A program made the position numbers and the translations under genes. This document shows, in pieces, positions 53,076 through 63,920 of a DNA stretch of 64,000 nucleotides (its first letter is position 1; each line of letters begins with the position of its first letter). The notes below the pieces were generated by a model. That model ran no database searches. It saw only the letters and a program-made list of their open reading frames with translations, and was not told where the DNA came from. Origin of the DNA: Coleophora flavipennella (taxonomy: Eukaryota > Arthropoda > Insecta > Lepidoptera > Coleophoridae); assembly GCA_947284805.1 (NCBI GenBank), contig OX369286.1:12212372-12276371 (forward strand). The letters run 5' to 3'.

Positions 53076-53512
53076 GTTCGCGTAGGCGGGTCCACAGCTG
53101 TTATGTTACTCGAAGGCTACGTGCAATAGAATACAATTTTATTATTAGGGTTTTGTATTTATGGAGCCTTATTATTTTCTTTTTCTTCTCTTGAGCATTG
53201 ATGGTAGTAGCAAACAACCTCTAATGCTGTGAAAACCTAAAGCCTCGCTCCCAGATTCTCCAATTACCTAAGTGCAGAAATATTAAAGGTTATCTGCGCA
53301 GACTTTTATATAAGTATGTGTCCATGGTACAATAGCCTCGGTACACGAAATACTCACACTTGGCTGATTTTAACTAGTTTACCAACTTCAGCTTATATTC
53401 TGTAAGTTTCAATAGAAAATAGAAAGGATAGGTATAACAGAAAAATTACACGTAGCCTTCGACCAACATAACAGCTGCTGTGGACCGGCCTACGCGAACA
53501 CGGATACATATG
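53076..53512. mobile_element. TIR element (TTCGCGTAGGC ... GCCTACGCGAA)
   Basis: Left TTCGCGTAGGC, GTCCACAGC, TTATGTTACTCGAAGGCTAC; right GTAGCCTTCGACCAACATAA, GCTGTGGAC, GCCTACGCGAA. A partial arm of the same family is at 52777-52812. No coding region inside. Confidence 0.65.
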
Positions 53513-55199
53513 GAAATATTAAATAGCATTTCAAAAATTGTTTGTAAAAAATTAGAAATACCTATACTCACTTGACAGAAACGGAGGGTCATGAGTTTGG
53601 TAGTCTATGTATGTATTTGTTTATATGAATGTACATCAGCTGTTTCTTCTTAGTTCCTTAACTACTCATCAGATTTGGACAATTAATTATGTGTCGTTAG
53701 ATTTTCATAAATGCTCCGCGTAAGAGTGTTGCCACATGAGCGTCGGTGTAGCGTTACGTCGACGGAGCTCCGTCATAATCTATATATGCGGATGATGGCG
53801 CATCGCGAGCCGGGTCGTTCCTTTCCCTCTAATATGGTTGATAACTGACTGACTGAAAGACTAATATATCAGCACAGCTCAAACCACAGGACAGATCGGG
53901 CTGAAATTTGGCATACAGATGGCAAGTATAATGTTGGCATCCGCTAAGAAAGGTTTTTTAAATTCAACCCATTCATTCAAAGGGGTGAAACGGGGTTTAA
54001 AATTTGTATGGTGAAATCATGTAAATTACCTCTTCACGCTCAAACGCCTCAACCAATCTTGACGCAACTTAGCCTAGAAAAGGACTTAAGTTACTATTTA
54101 TCCCTTGAAAATAGCATAATCTGTAATAGTTCCTTAGGGAAATGAAAAGTAGAGCCGTTATTGGTTGGTTTTAACGTATTATTATGATTTTTTTCTCAGA
54201 GATAGTTGAGAGGGGGGGGGGGGGGGGATGACGTACACTACTAAATAGCATAGCCTGATGTAGTTCCCGAGAGATCTGGGGAACACTCATTTCTATGCTC
54301 ACGCACGTCGTAACAGAGCAAGGCATTGTCGTGGTTTTTGCACAGCATGGTTAACTCGTTTCCACGCTTGCGCACGTCGTAATTTCAACGGGGTGATTGA
54401 TTGACGTGTTTATTTTCGTAGAAATAGTTTAGGGGGTTAAAAATGACATAGACTGCTAATGGGGATAGCCCGATATACCTATTTCCCAAGGGATCTGGAG
54501 AAAACTAATTTTCACGCTTTGTGATAGTTTGCACCATGTTTGCACAAAGATAATTGAGAGGGTGGCAAATGAAGTAGCATAGCCCGACATAGTTCTCGAA
54601 GGCTCTCTGTACATGAAATACATTCTCGCGCACCTAGGTGTCGCAACGGAAAAACGGATTGATAGTTTTTTTGCATAGATATAGTTGAGGGGATGGGAAG
54701 TGACATAGACTGCTAATCAAGACAGCCCTATGTAGTTCCCGAGGGATCTGGAGAAAACTAATTTTCAAGCATTGTGGTATTTTGTACAGAGTTTATTGAG
54801 GAGGTGGGAACTGAAGTAGACTATCTGACATAGTTCCCGAAGGATCTCTGCGAGCGTGGAAATGAGTTTTCCCCAGATCCCTCGGGAACTGTGTCAGGAT
54901 ATGCTAATCAGTAAATTATGTCATTTCCCACCCCCTCTCTCATCTCTGTGCAAAAAATCACAACAATCCATTGTTCTATTGCGATACCAGCAGAGTACCA
55001 GCACAAGCGTCTTTGCGGCAAGACCTACCGTAACTGGTCCTTGTCTTCACCTTATGGTGTTGGCAGGAATAGCGGCCCTCACTTTACGACCTAGCTGTCG
55101 GTAAGTGAGGACGCTATATCATAAACCTGGTAGTCTAGCGTATCTGGTAGATATACGAGAGGGAATGTTCTATTGCGATTTTAAAGAAATTAACTGAAT
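53513..55199. mobile_element. Mosaic of Helitron-like fragments
   Basis: Several pieces of the TCTTTACTNATATTATAAATG family: GTTCCCGAGAGATCTGGGG at 54261 and related GTTCCCGAGGGATCTGGAG-type blocks near 54480, 54590, 54740, 54840 and 54890, some inverted. A 5' type block (CAAACCACAGGACAGATC) starts at 53881. A run of 16 G at 54212-54227 is embedded. Boundaries cannot be set by eye. Confidence 0.55.
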
Positions 55200-55384
55200 A
55201 GAGTATTTTTCAGTTTCCTCAGGAACAGCATCAGTCTATGCTATTTTCACAAAAAAAAGTAGCCTATGTCCTTCTCCGTGACACAGGCTACCTGCATGCC
55301 AAATTTCATCAAGATTGGTCAAGGAATTGAAGCGTGAAAAGGTAACAAACAAACACATTTTCACATTAATAATATTAGTAAGGA
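55200..55384 (-). mobile_element. Helitron-like 5' end, reversed
   Basis: The plus strand ends CACATTAATAATATTAGTAA then GGA, the reverse of a TCCTTACTAATATTATTAAT start as at 12591. The internal GTGACACAGGCTACCTGCAT block matches family members. Confidence 0.7.
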
Positions 55385-55404
55385 CGAAATCTATTTTCTA
55401 TTTA

Positions 55405-55516
55405 ATATAATAAAACTGTAACGGGGCCGTGTCTGTACATGAAATATTTTTGGAAAATAATAACTGTGGTGGACATTACTAACGATACAGAGGCCAAAAC
55501 AACAACTTTTGGAATT

Positions 55517-55549
<33 letters not shown>

Positions 55550-55690
55550 ATGTTCGCGCATCACGCAAAAACTACCAGGCCGATTTTGATAAAATTTTGT
55601 ATGGTGGTTCCTTATAGCCCGGGTTAACATATAGGATACTTTTTATCCCAGAAAATTCAAGAGTCCCCGTGGGAAAATCAAAAGTATTCA
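55405..55690 (+). mobile_element. Helitron-like element (CTGTAACGGGGCC family), 3' truncated
   Basis: AATAAAACTGTAACGGGGCC, then GGAATTTTTGTCTGTCTGTC with an expanded CTGT microsatellite, then GGTTCCTTATAGCCCGGGTT, as in 23205-23496. The CTAG end is not seen. Confidence 0.65.
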
Positions 55691-56280
55691 TTTATAGAGT
55701 GGCTCACCACGCAAATATGGCTTGACCTATTTTAATCAAATTTTACACGTTGATACCCTTATCGCAAACTAAAACTGGGACATTGTGAATCCCAAAAAAA
55801 TTAGGGTTCCTACAGGAATGCAAAAAATTGTATCTTTAGAATGACTCGACGTAACAATATGAAACCTTTACATTGGGATGGGGTGTTTTGACCATCATTG
55901 TATAGTCGGGTATTCTTTATCCCGGAAAACTAAAGAGGTCCCGTGGGAAATTATCTATCGATACATACAATAATAACAAAAGTGTACTTTTTTCTATATA
56001 TTAGCTACACATACCAAACATTATAATCATAGTAGCACAATGTCAATAGATGGCACTGCAGGGATGATAAAACGCGCTTAAGTTGTATTAAAACATTAAA
56101 ATATTATTTCATACTTTTGAGTGGATTTCTTTTATGTATTTTTCAGCATACGCTACTTTAAACTCTGGATCTATGGTACGTAGCGTTGTGTTTCATAGAC
56201 GAACAGAGAGGTATTTTTTACAGATTCCAATCGTGTAAAAAAATAAAAACACATAAATCGAGTTTAACATCTTTTAACAG
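55691..56280. other. AT-rich spacer
   Basis: No gene seen. Contains GGGTATTCTTTATCCCGGAA near 55909, related to the preceding Helitron family. Confidence 0.45.
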
Positions 56281-56815
56281 GAGGCACAGATATGGGAACT
56301 CTTCTGACGGCGACTATTTGCGTGTGGCAGTTGCTCTCCGCCTGCAATATCAATATCTGTGAACCTCATCAATGTATTTGCGGGTCCTCGGTGGAGGCAA
56401 TTGGCCATCACTCACTGAGGTGCAGTCGTGTTTGTGAAGATTAAACGTCACCAATTCCTTAATGACCTCACTCGGAGGGCACTGGTCTCGGCCAGATGGA
56501 ATATTCCATCTTTGATGCAGCCGCCGGCCGGGCTTTAGTCGATCTGATGGCAAAAGGCCGGAGGGTTTAAGTACTCGGTCTTGGAGGCAAATTACTGCTT
56601 TGTGCCGCTGGTCTGTGAGACAACCGGCTGCTGAACCCTCAGAGGCCTTTGCCTTCATAAAGAAGTTTGGCCTTCGCCTTCGAGAGAGGAGATGTGACGT
56701 GAGGTCCTACCTGCTGCTAAGGTTGTCTATTGCCATCCAGCGCGGCAACGAGAAGTGCGTCTTGGGCTCCTTTGGAGCTGATACGACTCGAGGATTTGAC
56801 CCATATTAATATTGT
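56281..56815 (+). pseudogene. Retroelement-type polyprotein C-terminal remnant
   Basis: One frame reads GTLLTATICVWQLLSACNIN, then ICEPHQCICGSSVEAIGHHS, then LRCSRVCED before TAA; the C-C-HH-C spacing looks like the zinc-knuckle region seen late in several retroelement polyproteins. After frameshifts and gaps, RERRCDVRSYLLLRLSIAIQ then RGNEKCVLGSF follows (about 56680-56780). That matches the RxSLAIQRGNAxSxLGT ending of proteins commonly annotated as reverse-transcriptase-containing in insects and cnidarians. The two blocks normally lie further apart, so a deletion is likely. Precise element class not assigned. A 102-residue antisense frame is a shadow. Confidence 0.55.
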
Positions 56816-56876
56816 TAGGAAATTTTATTACTAGATTGATACCTATAATGATTTGAATTAGTTTTTTGATAATATT

Positions 56877-57178
56877 TCATCATATCAGTTTATATACGTC
56901 CTCACCAAAGGGCTCGACCTGCATTGAGTTAAAGCGATCTGGCCTTAGACGATCACGCGGGCCCATTGCGGGTTGATTGACTTCACACATAAGCTTCGAA
57001 TTTCATCGCAGGCGTGTGCAGGTTTCCTCACGATGTTTTTCTCACCGTAAGAGCGTCGGATAAACGTACATACCAGTATGAAATCGATATTCGTATAGAT
57101 ATTGGTAAGTGGCAGGATTCGAACCACGGCCTTCCGGACAGGAGGTAGTGGCTCTAACCGTTTTGCCACCGACGCTCT
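56877..57178 (-). mobile_element. SINE family B, near full length
   Basis: Reversed tail ATCAGTTTATATACGTCCTC; centre GATCACGCGGGCCCATTGCG; reversed B box CAGGATTCGAACCACGGCCT; head CCACCGACGCTC. Confidence 0.85.
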
Positions 57179-57201
57179 ATATTTTATTTAAGATTTAGAA
57201 A

Positions 57202-57686
57202 TCTTTACTTTATATTATAAATGTGAAAATATGGTTGTTTGTTTGTTACCTATTCACACTTGAACACCTCTACCAATCTTGATGAAATCTAAAACAATAC
57301 TCTTTGTTCGTTTTATTTAAAATCGTAACGAAAAAATGGATTGGTGTGATTTTTAGAACAGAGATGAGGTGGAAAATGATATAATTTACTAAAAAGTATA
57401 TCCTGACATAGTTCCCGAGGGATCTGGGGACAACTGTTTTCTACGCTCGCGCACGTCGGTGGCGTCGCAACGGAGCTACGGATTAAAGTGTTTTTTTGTA
57501 TAGAATTTGTTGAGGGGGTGGGAAGTGACAAAGACTGCTAATCCGAATAGCCCGATACAGTTCCTGAGGTACCTGGTGAAAACTCATGTCCACACTTGCG
57601 AGCTGATTGCGGCTCGCGCACCACTCACCCTCAAAAAGAGTCATAAAAGCTATGTCCACGTGGGCGAAGCCGCGGGCAAAAGCTAG
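57202..57686 (+). mobile_element. Helitron-like element, complete ends
   Basis: Starts TCTTTACTTTATATTATAAA after A and ends GCGGGCAAAAGCTAG before T. Same family as 27935-28358 but about 60 bp longer internally. No protein encoded. Confidence 0.85.
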
Positions 57687-58017
57687 TAATTACATAAGTT
57701 TATAAAAAAGTTTTTGTACTAAAATGTTGTCAGTTGCTGATTGGGGAGTTTGTCACAATTACAATGAGTGGACAGGCAGGCGGATTGGCGATCGTATTAT
57801 TGGAATATCGTACGCAGAAGGACGCTGCTGCCGGAGAAATCATCCCCAAGGAGAACCAAAGTAACGGACACATCTCACAGAATCGATACACTAAAGTGAC
57901 AGTGGGCGGGGCGGAGTGCTTAACTTTTGGTTGTTGAACTTTTTTATTAATAGGTTATGTCCCACATATATTTTATCAAAACTGGTGCAGCGCTTTTTTG
58001 AAATTAACAAGACTGAA
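57687..58017. other. Spacer
   Basis: 57760-57930 contains GAACCAAAGTAACGGACACA and TCTCACAGAATCGATACACT, which resemble the RTE TRVTDIAHRIAK region, so this is a very decayed LINE fragment. No gene. Confidence 0.45.
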
Positions 58018-58695
58018 AAAAACCGGCCAAGTGCGAGAGGGTTCCGTACAATGCCAAAGTCAAATTCAAAATATCAAATTTGAAATCCTCACAGTAAGAC
58101 GCGAGTTAACTACTACTAGCGCTGTCTAGTGGTGTTTTAATGATCTATTTTCCGTAAGTGAACGTATTATATTGAGTTTACCACTTTATTTTCAATTGAT
58201 AGAACTCCTATAGGTTTTCCTATAAACTACAAACAATGAACTATATTAAGTATTTTTTTCATTTTTTTTCCTGTAATCTACAATTAATTAACTACATTAT
58301 GTATATTTTTTTAAATTTTAGGCTCAGTAGTTTCGGAGATTAGGTGGTGGAATGGGTAATTTTCGTCTTATTTCATTAATAAAATGAAAACTATTTATTT
58401 TAAAATAATAACAAAAGTATATTTGAGATCCTAATAACAAGACCTTTCATTTGATATATGACACAGTAAGGTTTGCAAAACTTTTTAATTTTTTCATAAT
58501 TTGTCCCCTGAAAATGACCCTTATTTAAAAAAAAAATTTAATTTGCACATCTGTGTTTGGGTCATAGGATTACACCACCCTATCAAATTTCACCTGATTT
58601 GGTCCAGTAGATTCGGAGCAAATTGGCTGTGACAGACGGACGGCCAGACAGAGAGTCCTATAAGGGTTCCGGTTTCTTTGTACGGAACCCTAAAA
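58018..58695 (+). mobile_element. 'GGCCAAGTGC...GGAACCCT' element
   Basis: Starts AAACCGGCCAAGTGCGAG, then GGGTTCCGTAC; ends TTTGTACGGAACCCTAAAA. GTGACAGACGGACGGCCAGA lies before the end. Non-coding. Confidence 0.75.
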
Positions 58696-59097
58696 ATAGC
58701 AAAATTGTACTTGTACTGTTTAAAACATGATGAATGAGTATATTTTAAAGCTCCGTCATTCTCATATTTGAAATTTAGATTAGTTATACCTAACGTTCAT
58801 TCTGTTTCACATACAGAACAAGATTTTAGCGTCGCTCGCTACCTACCGTCAGTGTGTCGACGTAATTACAATCCCAATTAGAGTAATATTGCAAACAATC
58901 GGCCTGCGGTGGCGTCATGAATACAGAGTGTCGCTAACGACCTCCTCCCCTCCATGCTGCTGCCGCATGCCGGGGGGAGAGACATCCCCCGGCAGCAAAA
59001 TCTGAATTTTCAAGCGTTATGTCATGCATACATACCTACATGCATATCTTGTAATACAATACCCTTAGAGGCAAACTATTTGGAATGCGATGAACAC
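58696..59097. other. Spacer
   Basis: No gene seen. A short inverted pair of GGGGGGAGA/CCCCCGGC-like blocks is at 58970-59000. Confidence 0.45.
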
Positions 59098-59255
59098 TTA
59101 ATTCTCGAGTGGTGACCGCGCACCGGAAAACGTAGCGTAGGCAGGCCTCCCACGCGGTGGACCGACGACGGTGAAGATCGCGGGAAGCCGATGGATGCGG
59201 GCAGCGCAGGACCGGTCATCGTGGAAATCCTTGGGGGAGGCTGATATAATGATGA
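59098..59255 (+). mobile_element. RTE LINE 3' end
   Basis: TCTCGAGTGGTGACCGCGCA, GTAGGCAGGCCTCCCACGCG, to GAGGCTGATATAATGATGAT. Short 5'-truncated copy with a small deletion near the stop. Confidence 0.8.
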
Positions 59256-60169
59256 TCAGTTAATGGCGCCACAAATAACAACTCTAGGATAACAACATTT
59301 AAAAAGATAACGTTGGTTACGTAAAATCGAGGCAAGTTTTTACTACATATAATCATATGACGATCTTACTCGAAAACCCAATAATTAATATTTCCTTAGT
59401 TAGAAAGATAGCTTTTATTTAGAAAAATAACACTATAATTTTCTAAAAAAAAAAGTGCGACGCGTAGGAGTTCACTCATTATGAAACATTTTTTTTATCC
59501 TATGAAGAGCTCGGTCTCCGGAATCACGATTAAGGCTGGAGTTATGGCCATGGAATCAAAGCCATCCTGATATAAAAACTGCAGTTAACAAGTTATCACT
59601 CGATTGCACTAGATCCCTATATATTTTTCGTACCGCGTGCTATTTATGAAAACCAATTATTAACGATTACTCGTTATAAAAATATTAAATATTATATATT
59701 ATTAAACTCCAAAACGTCTACTTTTATTAGAAGAAAAAGCAAACACCTGTATCTTTCTATCCAATAAAGTCATCTGCACATATTCCTAATTCTAAAATTT
59801 CAACGGGGAACGAAGCTAGAAACATCGACGGAACAAAGTCTAGTGAGGTTGCAGTCACGAAAGCAGCGTTTAGCGGGGTGAGAGCAGCGAGCAGCGCCGA
59901 TGGCGATAGCGTCGACATCAGCTCCATAATAGTATACCTGTCTATCACACAATCTAAATGTCACCGGGATATTGTGGAAACCGCGATTTACAATCTCACT
60001 AGTTAGATGATGATATAATGATAAATTGTGAATCGGATCACAATATCACGGCCTATTCTTGTAACTTCGAATAAAACCGATGATTTCTTCTGCTGCCAAG
60101 CATTCTACTACCCAGGGGGGAAGCTTCGCTTCACGAAGCTCTTTGACTGTTAAATCAATCAAACCTGAC
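59256..60169. other. Unassigned sequence with a two-strand open region
   Basis: 59731-60006 (+) is open for 91 codons without a start Met and reads ISTGNEARNIDGTKSSEVAV, TKAAFSGVRAASSADGDSVD. The minus strand is also open at 59757-59948 (63 residues from ATG). GC is locally raised. Neither frame matches a family I know, so I do not call a gene. Confidence 0.35.
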
Positions 60170-60320
60170 CGAACCTAACATAGCTCGCTTCGCGAGCTCA
60201 TTTATTTAGTTTTTTTCACTTCGAACCTAACATAGCTCGCTTCGCGAGCTCATTTATTTAGTTTTTTTCACTTCACTAGTGAGTTTACAATGTCACTAGT
60301 CAAATTGTAAACAATATGTT
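60170..60320. repeat. Direct repeat of about 57 bp (TCACTAGTGA family)
   Basis: CGAACCTAACATAGCTCGCT, then TCGCGAGCTCATTTATTTAG, occurs twice in a row at about 60172-60228 and 60225-60283. AGTGAGTTTACAATGTCACT follows. Each unit contains an AGCTCGCTTCGCGAGCT hairpin. Confidence 0.75.
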
Positions 60321-61198
60321 ACAGTTCACAATCTTTCGACAGTTGACAATCTCGCGAAATAAATCCCGTAAGATTATAATCTAACGAAATTTACAATCTT
60401 ACTGTGACATATATAAATAATATTAAATACTGTTAGTTGGTAAGCGCATCACTTGAAAATCTCCGGGCCGATTTCGCACTTTCTAATATTCGTAATAGTC
60501 CGAATGAAACATTTAGGGATAGAAAAAAACTGGAAAAGTTGCCCGAAAAACTGGAAAATTCTAAATAAACTTGAAAGTGCTTTATGTATGAGATCTTTTT
60601 ATGAAATGAAGATGATTTTGGTGCGATGCATCCTCTAGAAACGATATCCACTCGGTCGAAGCCGCGAGTAAAAGCTAACACTAAATATAATACGAGTAAT
60701 ACTAGCATTAAATTGTCATTTTGGTTACTTTTCGCATATTAACAAGGTCAGTCGATGCCATACAAATAAATGTAAATATAGTGTGCAGTTTTCCGCAAAT
60801 TCCTGAACTCTAACGGTATTTAGCTATGCCATTATGTGTGCGTCTAAAATCACCGCTCCCGCTCCACTGCCCGCAGATATTTTTTTTCAACCAGCAAGGG
60901 TACCCTGAGCGGGTAGGGAGGCGGTGAATCCTCATGCTGTACAGGTCATGTGGGACTCACAGCTAACCTGTGCCTACCCACTAAACACCGCCTACAGTTG
61001 GCTTTAGCCCGTGAGGCCTTGAAGCCTTCATCGGATGCGACCCCACCCTGGGGAAGGGGGGCGCGTAACTGCCCGCTGTCTTCATGGCTTCAGCTTTATA
61101 AAGGTGCACGCGGCTGCGAGTTGCGAGTCACGTACCGTTAACAATGGCGTGTGAGACGTGCCGCGACAGCCTCCACCTACAAGAGCAATATCTATAGG
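60321..61198. other. Spacer with a core-promoter-like site
   Basis: A CTTTATAAAGG TATA-like box lies at about 61094-61103. An ATG in good context (ACAATGGCG, 61144) follows, but its frame ends after 16 codons (MACETCRDSLHLQEQYL). No splice donor of quality was found, so no gene is called. 60640-60690 resembles a decayed Helitron end (GAAGCCGCGAGTAAAAGCTA). Confidence 0.35.
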
Positions 61199-61199
61199 C

Positions 61200-62230
61200 A
61201 CATTGGCTTTTGTATTTTACTCGTTTATGCCCGCGGCTTCGCTCGCATAGGCATCGTTTTTATGACTGGTATTCGAGGATGAGTGGCGAAAAATGCGGCC
61301 TGTAGGGGAGCACAAGCGGACAAACGGCGGGCGGGTAGATATAAGAAAGTATTTCTCCCCAAGCTTCGCGCTAGCTCGGTCAGTAAACTAGTGGTTCTGT
61401 GAACTGTATGTCTCGCGAGTTTTTCGAAATGGCTGAAATATGTCATTTTTTTACGTTTTCAATCCCCATGGACTGGATCAACAGCAAAAAAAAATTATCG
61501 AACCTGCTCACAAAATTTCACGAGAATTTGTTGAGAAATGCGACCTGTAGAGGAGAACAGCCGGACAGGCGCCGGCCGGATAGACAGACATACGAAAGTA
61601 TTTCTCCTCAAGCTGAAACGGAGACGCTTCGCGCTAGCTCGGTCAGTAAACTAGTGGTTCTGTGAACTGTATGTCTCGCGAGTTTTTCGAAATGGCTGAA
61701 ATATGTAATTTTTTTACGTTTTCAATCTCCATGGCTCCGTCATTTTGAAAAATTTCTGAAAACTGGAGCAACAAAAAAAATCACTAAATTATCGAACCTG
61801 CTCACAAAATTTCACGAGAATTGGTTAAGAAATGCGACCTGTAGAGGAGAACAGCCGGACAGGCGCCGGCCGGAGAGACAGACATACGAAAGTATTTCTC
61901 CCCAAGCTGAAACGGAGACGCTTCGCGCTAGCTCGGTCAATAAACTAGTGGTTCTTTGAACTGTAGGTCTGGCGAGTTTTCGAAATAGCTGAAATATGTA
62001 ATTTTTACGTTTTCAATCCCCATGGCTCCGTCATTTTGATAAATTTTTGAAAACTGAATCAACAAAAAAAATCACTAAATTATCGAAAATGCTGACAAAA
62101 TTTCACGAGAATTGGTTGAGAACTGTGACCTGAGAGGACAGACGCCGCTCACAGACATACGAAAGCATTTTTTCCCAAGCTGAAACGGAGACGCTTCGTT
62201 CTCTCTTTGCGCTCGCTGGGTCAACAAGTA
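61200..62230. repeat. Tandem repeat, about 260-300-bp unit, 3.6 copies
   Basis: CGCTAGCTCGGTCA occurs at about 61369, 61632 and 61927, with a decayed end near 62205. Each unit holds CTAGTGGTTCT, TTTTTCGAAATGGCTGAAAT, AAATTTCACGAGAAT and GCGACCTGTAGAGGAGAACA. The part-unit at 61230-61368 lacks the first half. The 88-residue frame at 61399 is a by-product. Confidence 0.8.
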
Positions 62231-62588
62231 TAAGTTTATTGTTTGACTACGGAACCTTAAAATAATGCTAATTTAGATTAACTTGAATTATCGACAATTA
62301 CCCTTTACACAAATTAAAAAAGTTATCAAGAAAAAGCTTTTTTGACTAAAAAGATTAGGAGATTTAGTACATCTACAATCAGTTACATTTCTAGCCCTAT
62401 CCTAAATTTCAGCGAAACCGGTTCAGTAGTTTTAGCGTGAATGGGTTAGTTTAACAAAGAGACTTAAATTTTCCCAGAATACTATGTTGTTCTCCGCCCT
62501 TTGGTTTAGCTTTCTTAATATTTTTTTTGTAAAATCGGTTAAGTCATTTCTGCATATCAAACAGACAGAGAAAAAATACTTTTTCGAA
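62231..62588. other. Spacer downstream of the minus-strand gene
   Basis: No coding frame. Contains AGCGAAACCGGTTCAGTAG, a short motif frequent in lepidopteran non-coding repeats. Confidence 0.45.
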
Positions 62589-62594
62589 TTTATT
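62589..62594 (-). terminator. Polyadenylation signal AATAAA
   Basis: TTTATT on the plus strand is AATAAA on the minus strand, about 25 bases after the TAA stop at 62621-62619. Position fits the terminal exon 62619-63178. Confidence 0.6.
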
Positions 62595-62618
62595 GAGGAA
62601 TAGTTTAAACAGATTTCA

Positions 62619-63178
62619 TTATTCCAAGTAGTAAATAGTATCTACGGTATCATCATTTTTATCTTCTGGCACCACCGGACGCATCTGAAATATTATTTTT
62701 CTTCCCGTGAACTTCTTCCACACCTTAAGCGGGTCGCTTGGCTTTTGATCTGGTGTCTGTTTTTTGATGTCACTGCTCTGAGGACTTGGTGTTGTGGTCT
62801 CAACTTGCTTTGTTCTGTTGTTAAATTGACTTTTTGGTGCTTCACTCGTCACAGTGTTTCTGTTTCTATCTTCTTCTCCCTTTAGCTTCTGCACAGCTTC
62901 GTTTAATTTATTAATTGTGTTTTGAAAGTCATGTAGTTGTTCTTTGTCTATTGGCTCTCGACGATTTTTTTCTTTTGTTCTGATGGTTATTTCAGTAGTT
63001 CCAATGTTGTTTTGATTGTTGTTAAAATTATTTTGTTGTATAGGTAATAATGATGACGATGGGGCTTTAGCCCTTGCCCCTTTAGGGTTTGGGACTAGAG
63101 GTCTCGGTCCGTCTTTAGGCTTAAGTATATTATCAAAGTTATTCAAGAGGCCTCCATCGATGCTGTCGATACAGTACC
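62619..63178 (-). CDS. Terminal coding exon of an unidentified host gene
   Basis: On the minus strand, TTCTTGTTTTTATAG gives a polypyrimidine tract and 3' splice site, with CTAACCT branch-point-like sequence about 25 bases before it. The exon starts at 63178 in phase 1 and encodes YCIDSIDGGLLNNFDNILKP and onward, ending DDTVDTIYYLE and TAA. The ~185 residues are hydrophilic and rich in Asn, Lys, Pro and Thr. A stretch DKEQLHDFQNTINKLNEAVQ has heptad-spaced hydrophobics and may form a short coiled coil. The C-terminal block KVWKKFTGRKIIFQMRPVVP is the most ordered looking. No signal peptide or membrane span is in this exon. Upstream exons would lie to the right, beyond the window. Length, splice site, stop and poly(A) signal agree, so I take it as a real host gene; I do not recognise the family. 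Confidence 0.65.
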
Positions 63179-63228
63179 CTATAAAAACAAGAAGTGATGT
63201 AGGTTAGTAACAAACATGGGATGGATAT

Positions 63229-63920
63229 GTAAAAAAACTGGTTGTCTGTAAAGCCAGTTTACGGACGATAATTTTACATGATAACGTGTCACAAGTCGAA
63301 CGCTTAGGCCGATCGTGCCTCTCTATCGCTTGTTCTGCGCTCTCGCTTGCACGCTCGGCTCAGGCGGGACGTGACAATGAGTCATGCTTTTTCGTGAGTG
63401 CAGCCGGCGTCCATCGATTTATAAGACGTTATCATGTCAAAAATTCTTGTATAAATTTATAGTTTTTAAAGTGTTTTTATAACATGTTATATTATGATTT
63501 AGATTTTAGATAAGTAGTTGTAGTAAATTTCCTTTTTGCAATTTTGTTGCTTATGATTGCTTTGCACAGCTCTTACTTTTATTTAGATGTATCCCATCTC
63601 TGGGTTGCCTGGAAGAAATTGATTTAAGCAATAAGACCGCCTAAATTGTACAATTTAATTTTTTACTGTGTATTCTGTTCTATTCTCTATATTTTGACGT
63701 GATAAAGTCTTATAAATCGATGAACGCCAGCTGCACTCACGAAAAAGCATGACACATTGTCACGTCCTCATTTGTTACGTCCCGCTTGAGCCGAGCGTGC
63801 AAGCGAGAGCGCGGAACAAGCGACAGAGAGGCTCGATCGGTTTAAGCGTTCGGCTTGTGACACGTTATCACGTAACAGTATCGTCCGTAAACCGACTTAA
63901 CAGACAACTATTTTTTTTAT
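63229..63920. mobile_element. Long-TIR MITE-like element, about 690 bp
   Basis: Arms of about 200 bp at 63229-63436 and 63707-63920 are near-perfect reverse complements: GTTTACGGACGATAATTTTA against the right arm's TATCGTCCGTAAACC, then GATAACGTGTCACAAG, CTCTCGCTTGCACGCTCGGC, CATGCTTTTTCGTGAGTGCA. No transposase in the centre. The superfamily is unclear as no target duplication is obvious. It would lie in the intron upstream of the 62619-63178 exon. Confidence 0.8.
63594..63700 (-). repeat. Dispersed short repeat ('tail' family), nested
   Basis: Plus strand GGTTGCCTGGAAGAAATTGA, then AATAAGACCGCCTAAATTGT is the reverse of the CAATTTCTTCCAGGCAACC...AGGCGGYCTTA order. It lies between the arms of the 63229-63920 element. 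Confidence 0.65.

Noticed and set aside
56350..56658. 102-residue minus-strand frame
   Set aside because: Antisense to the retroelement remnant at 56281-56815.
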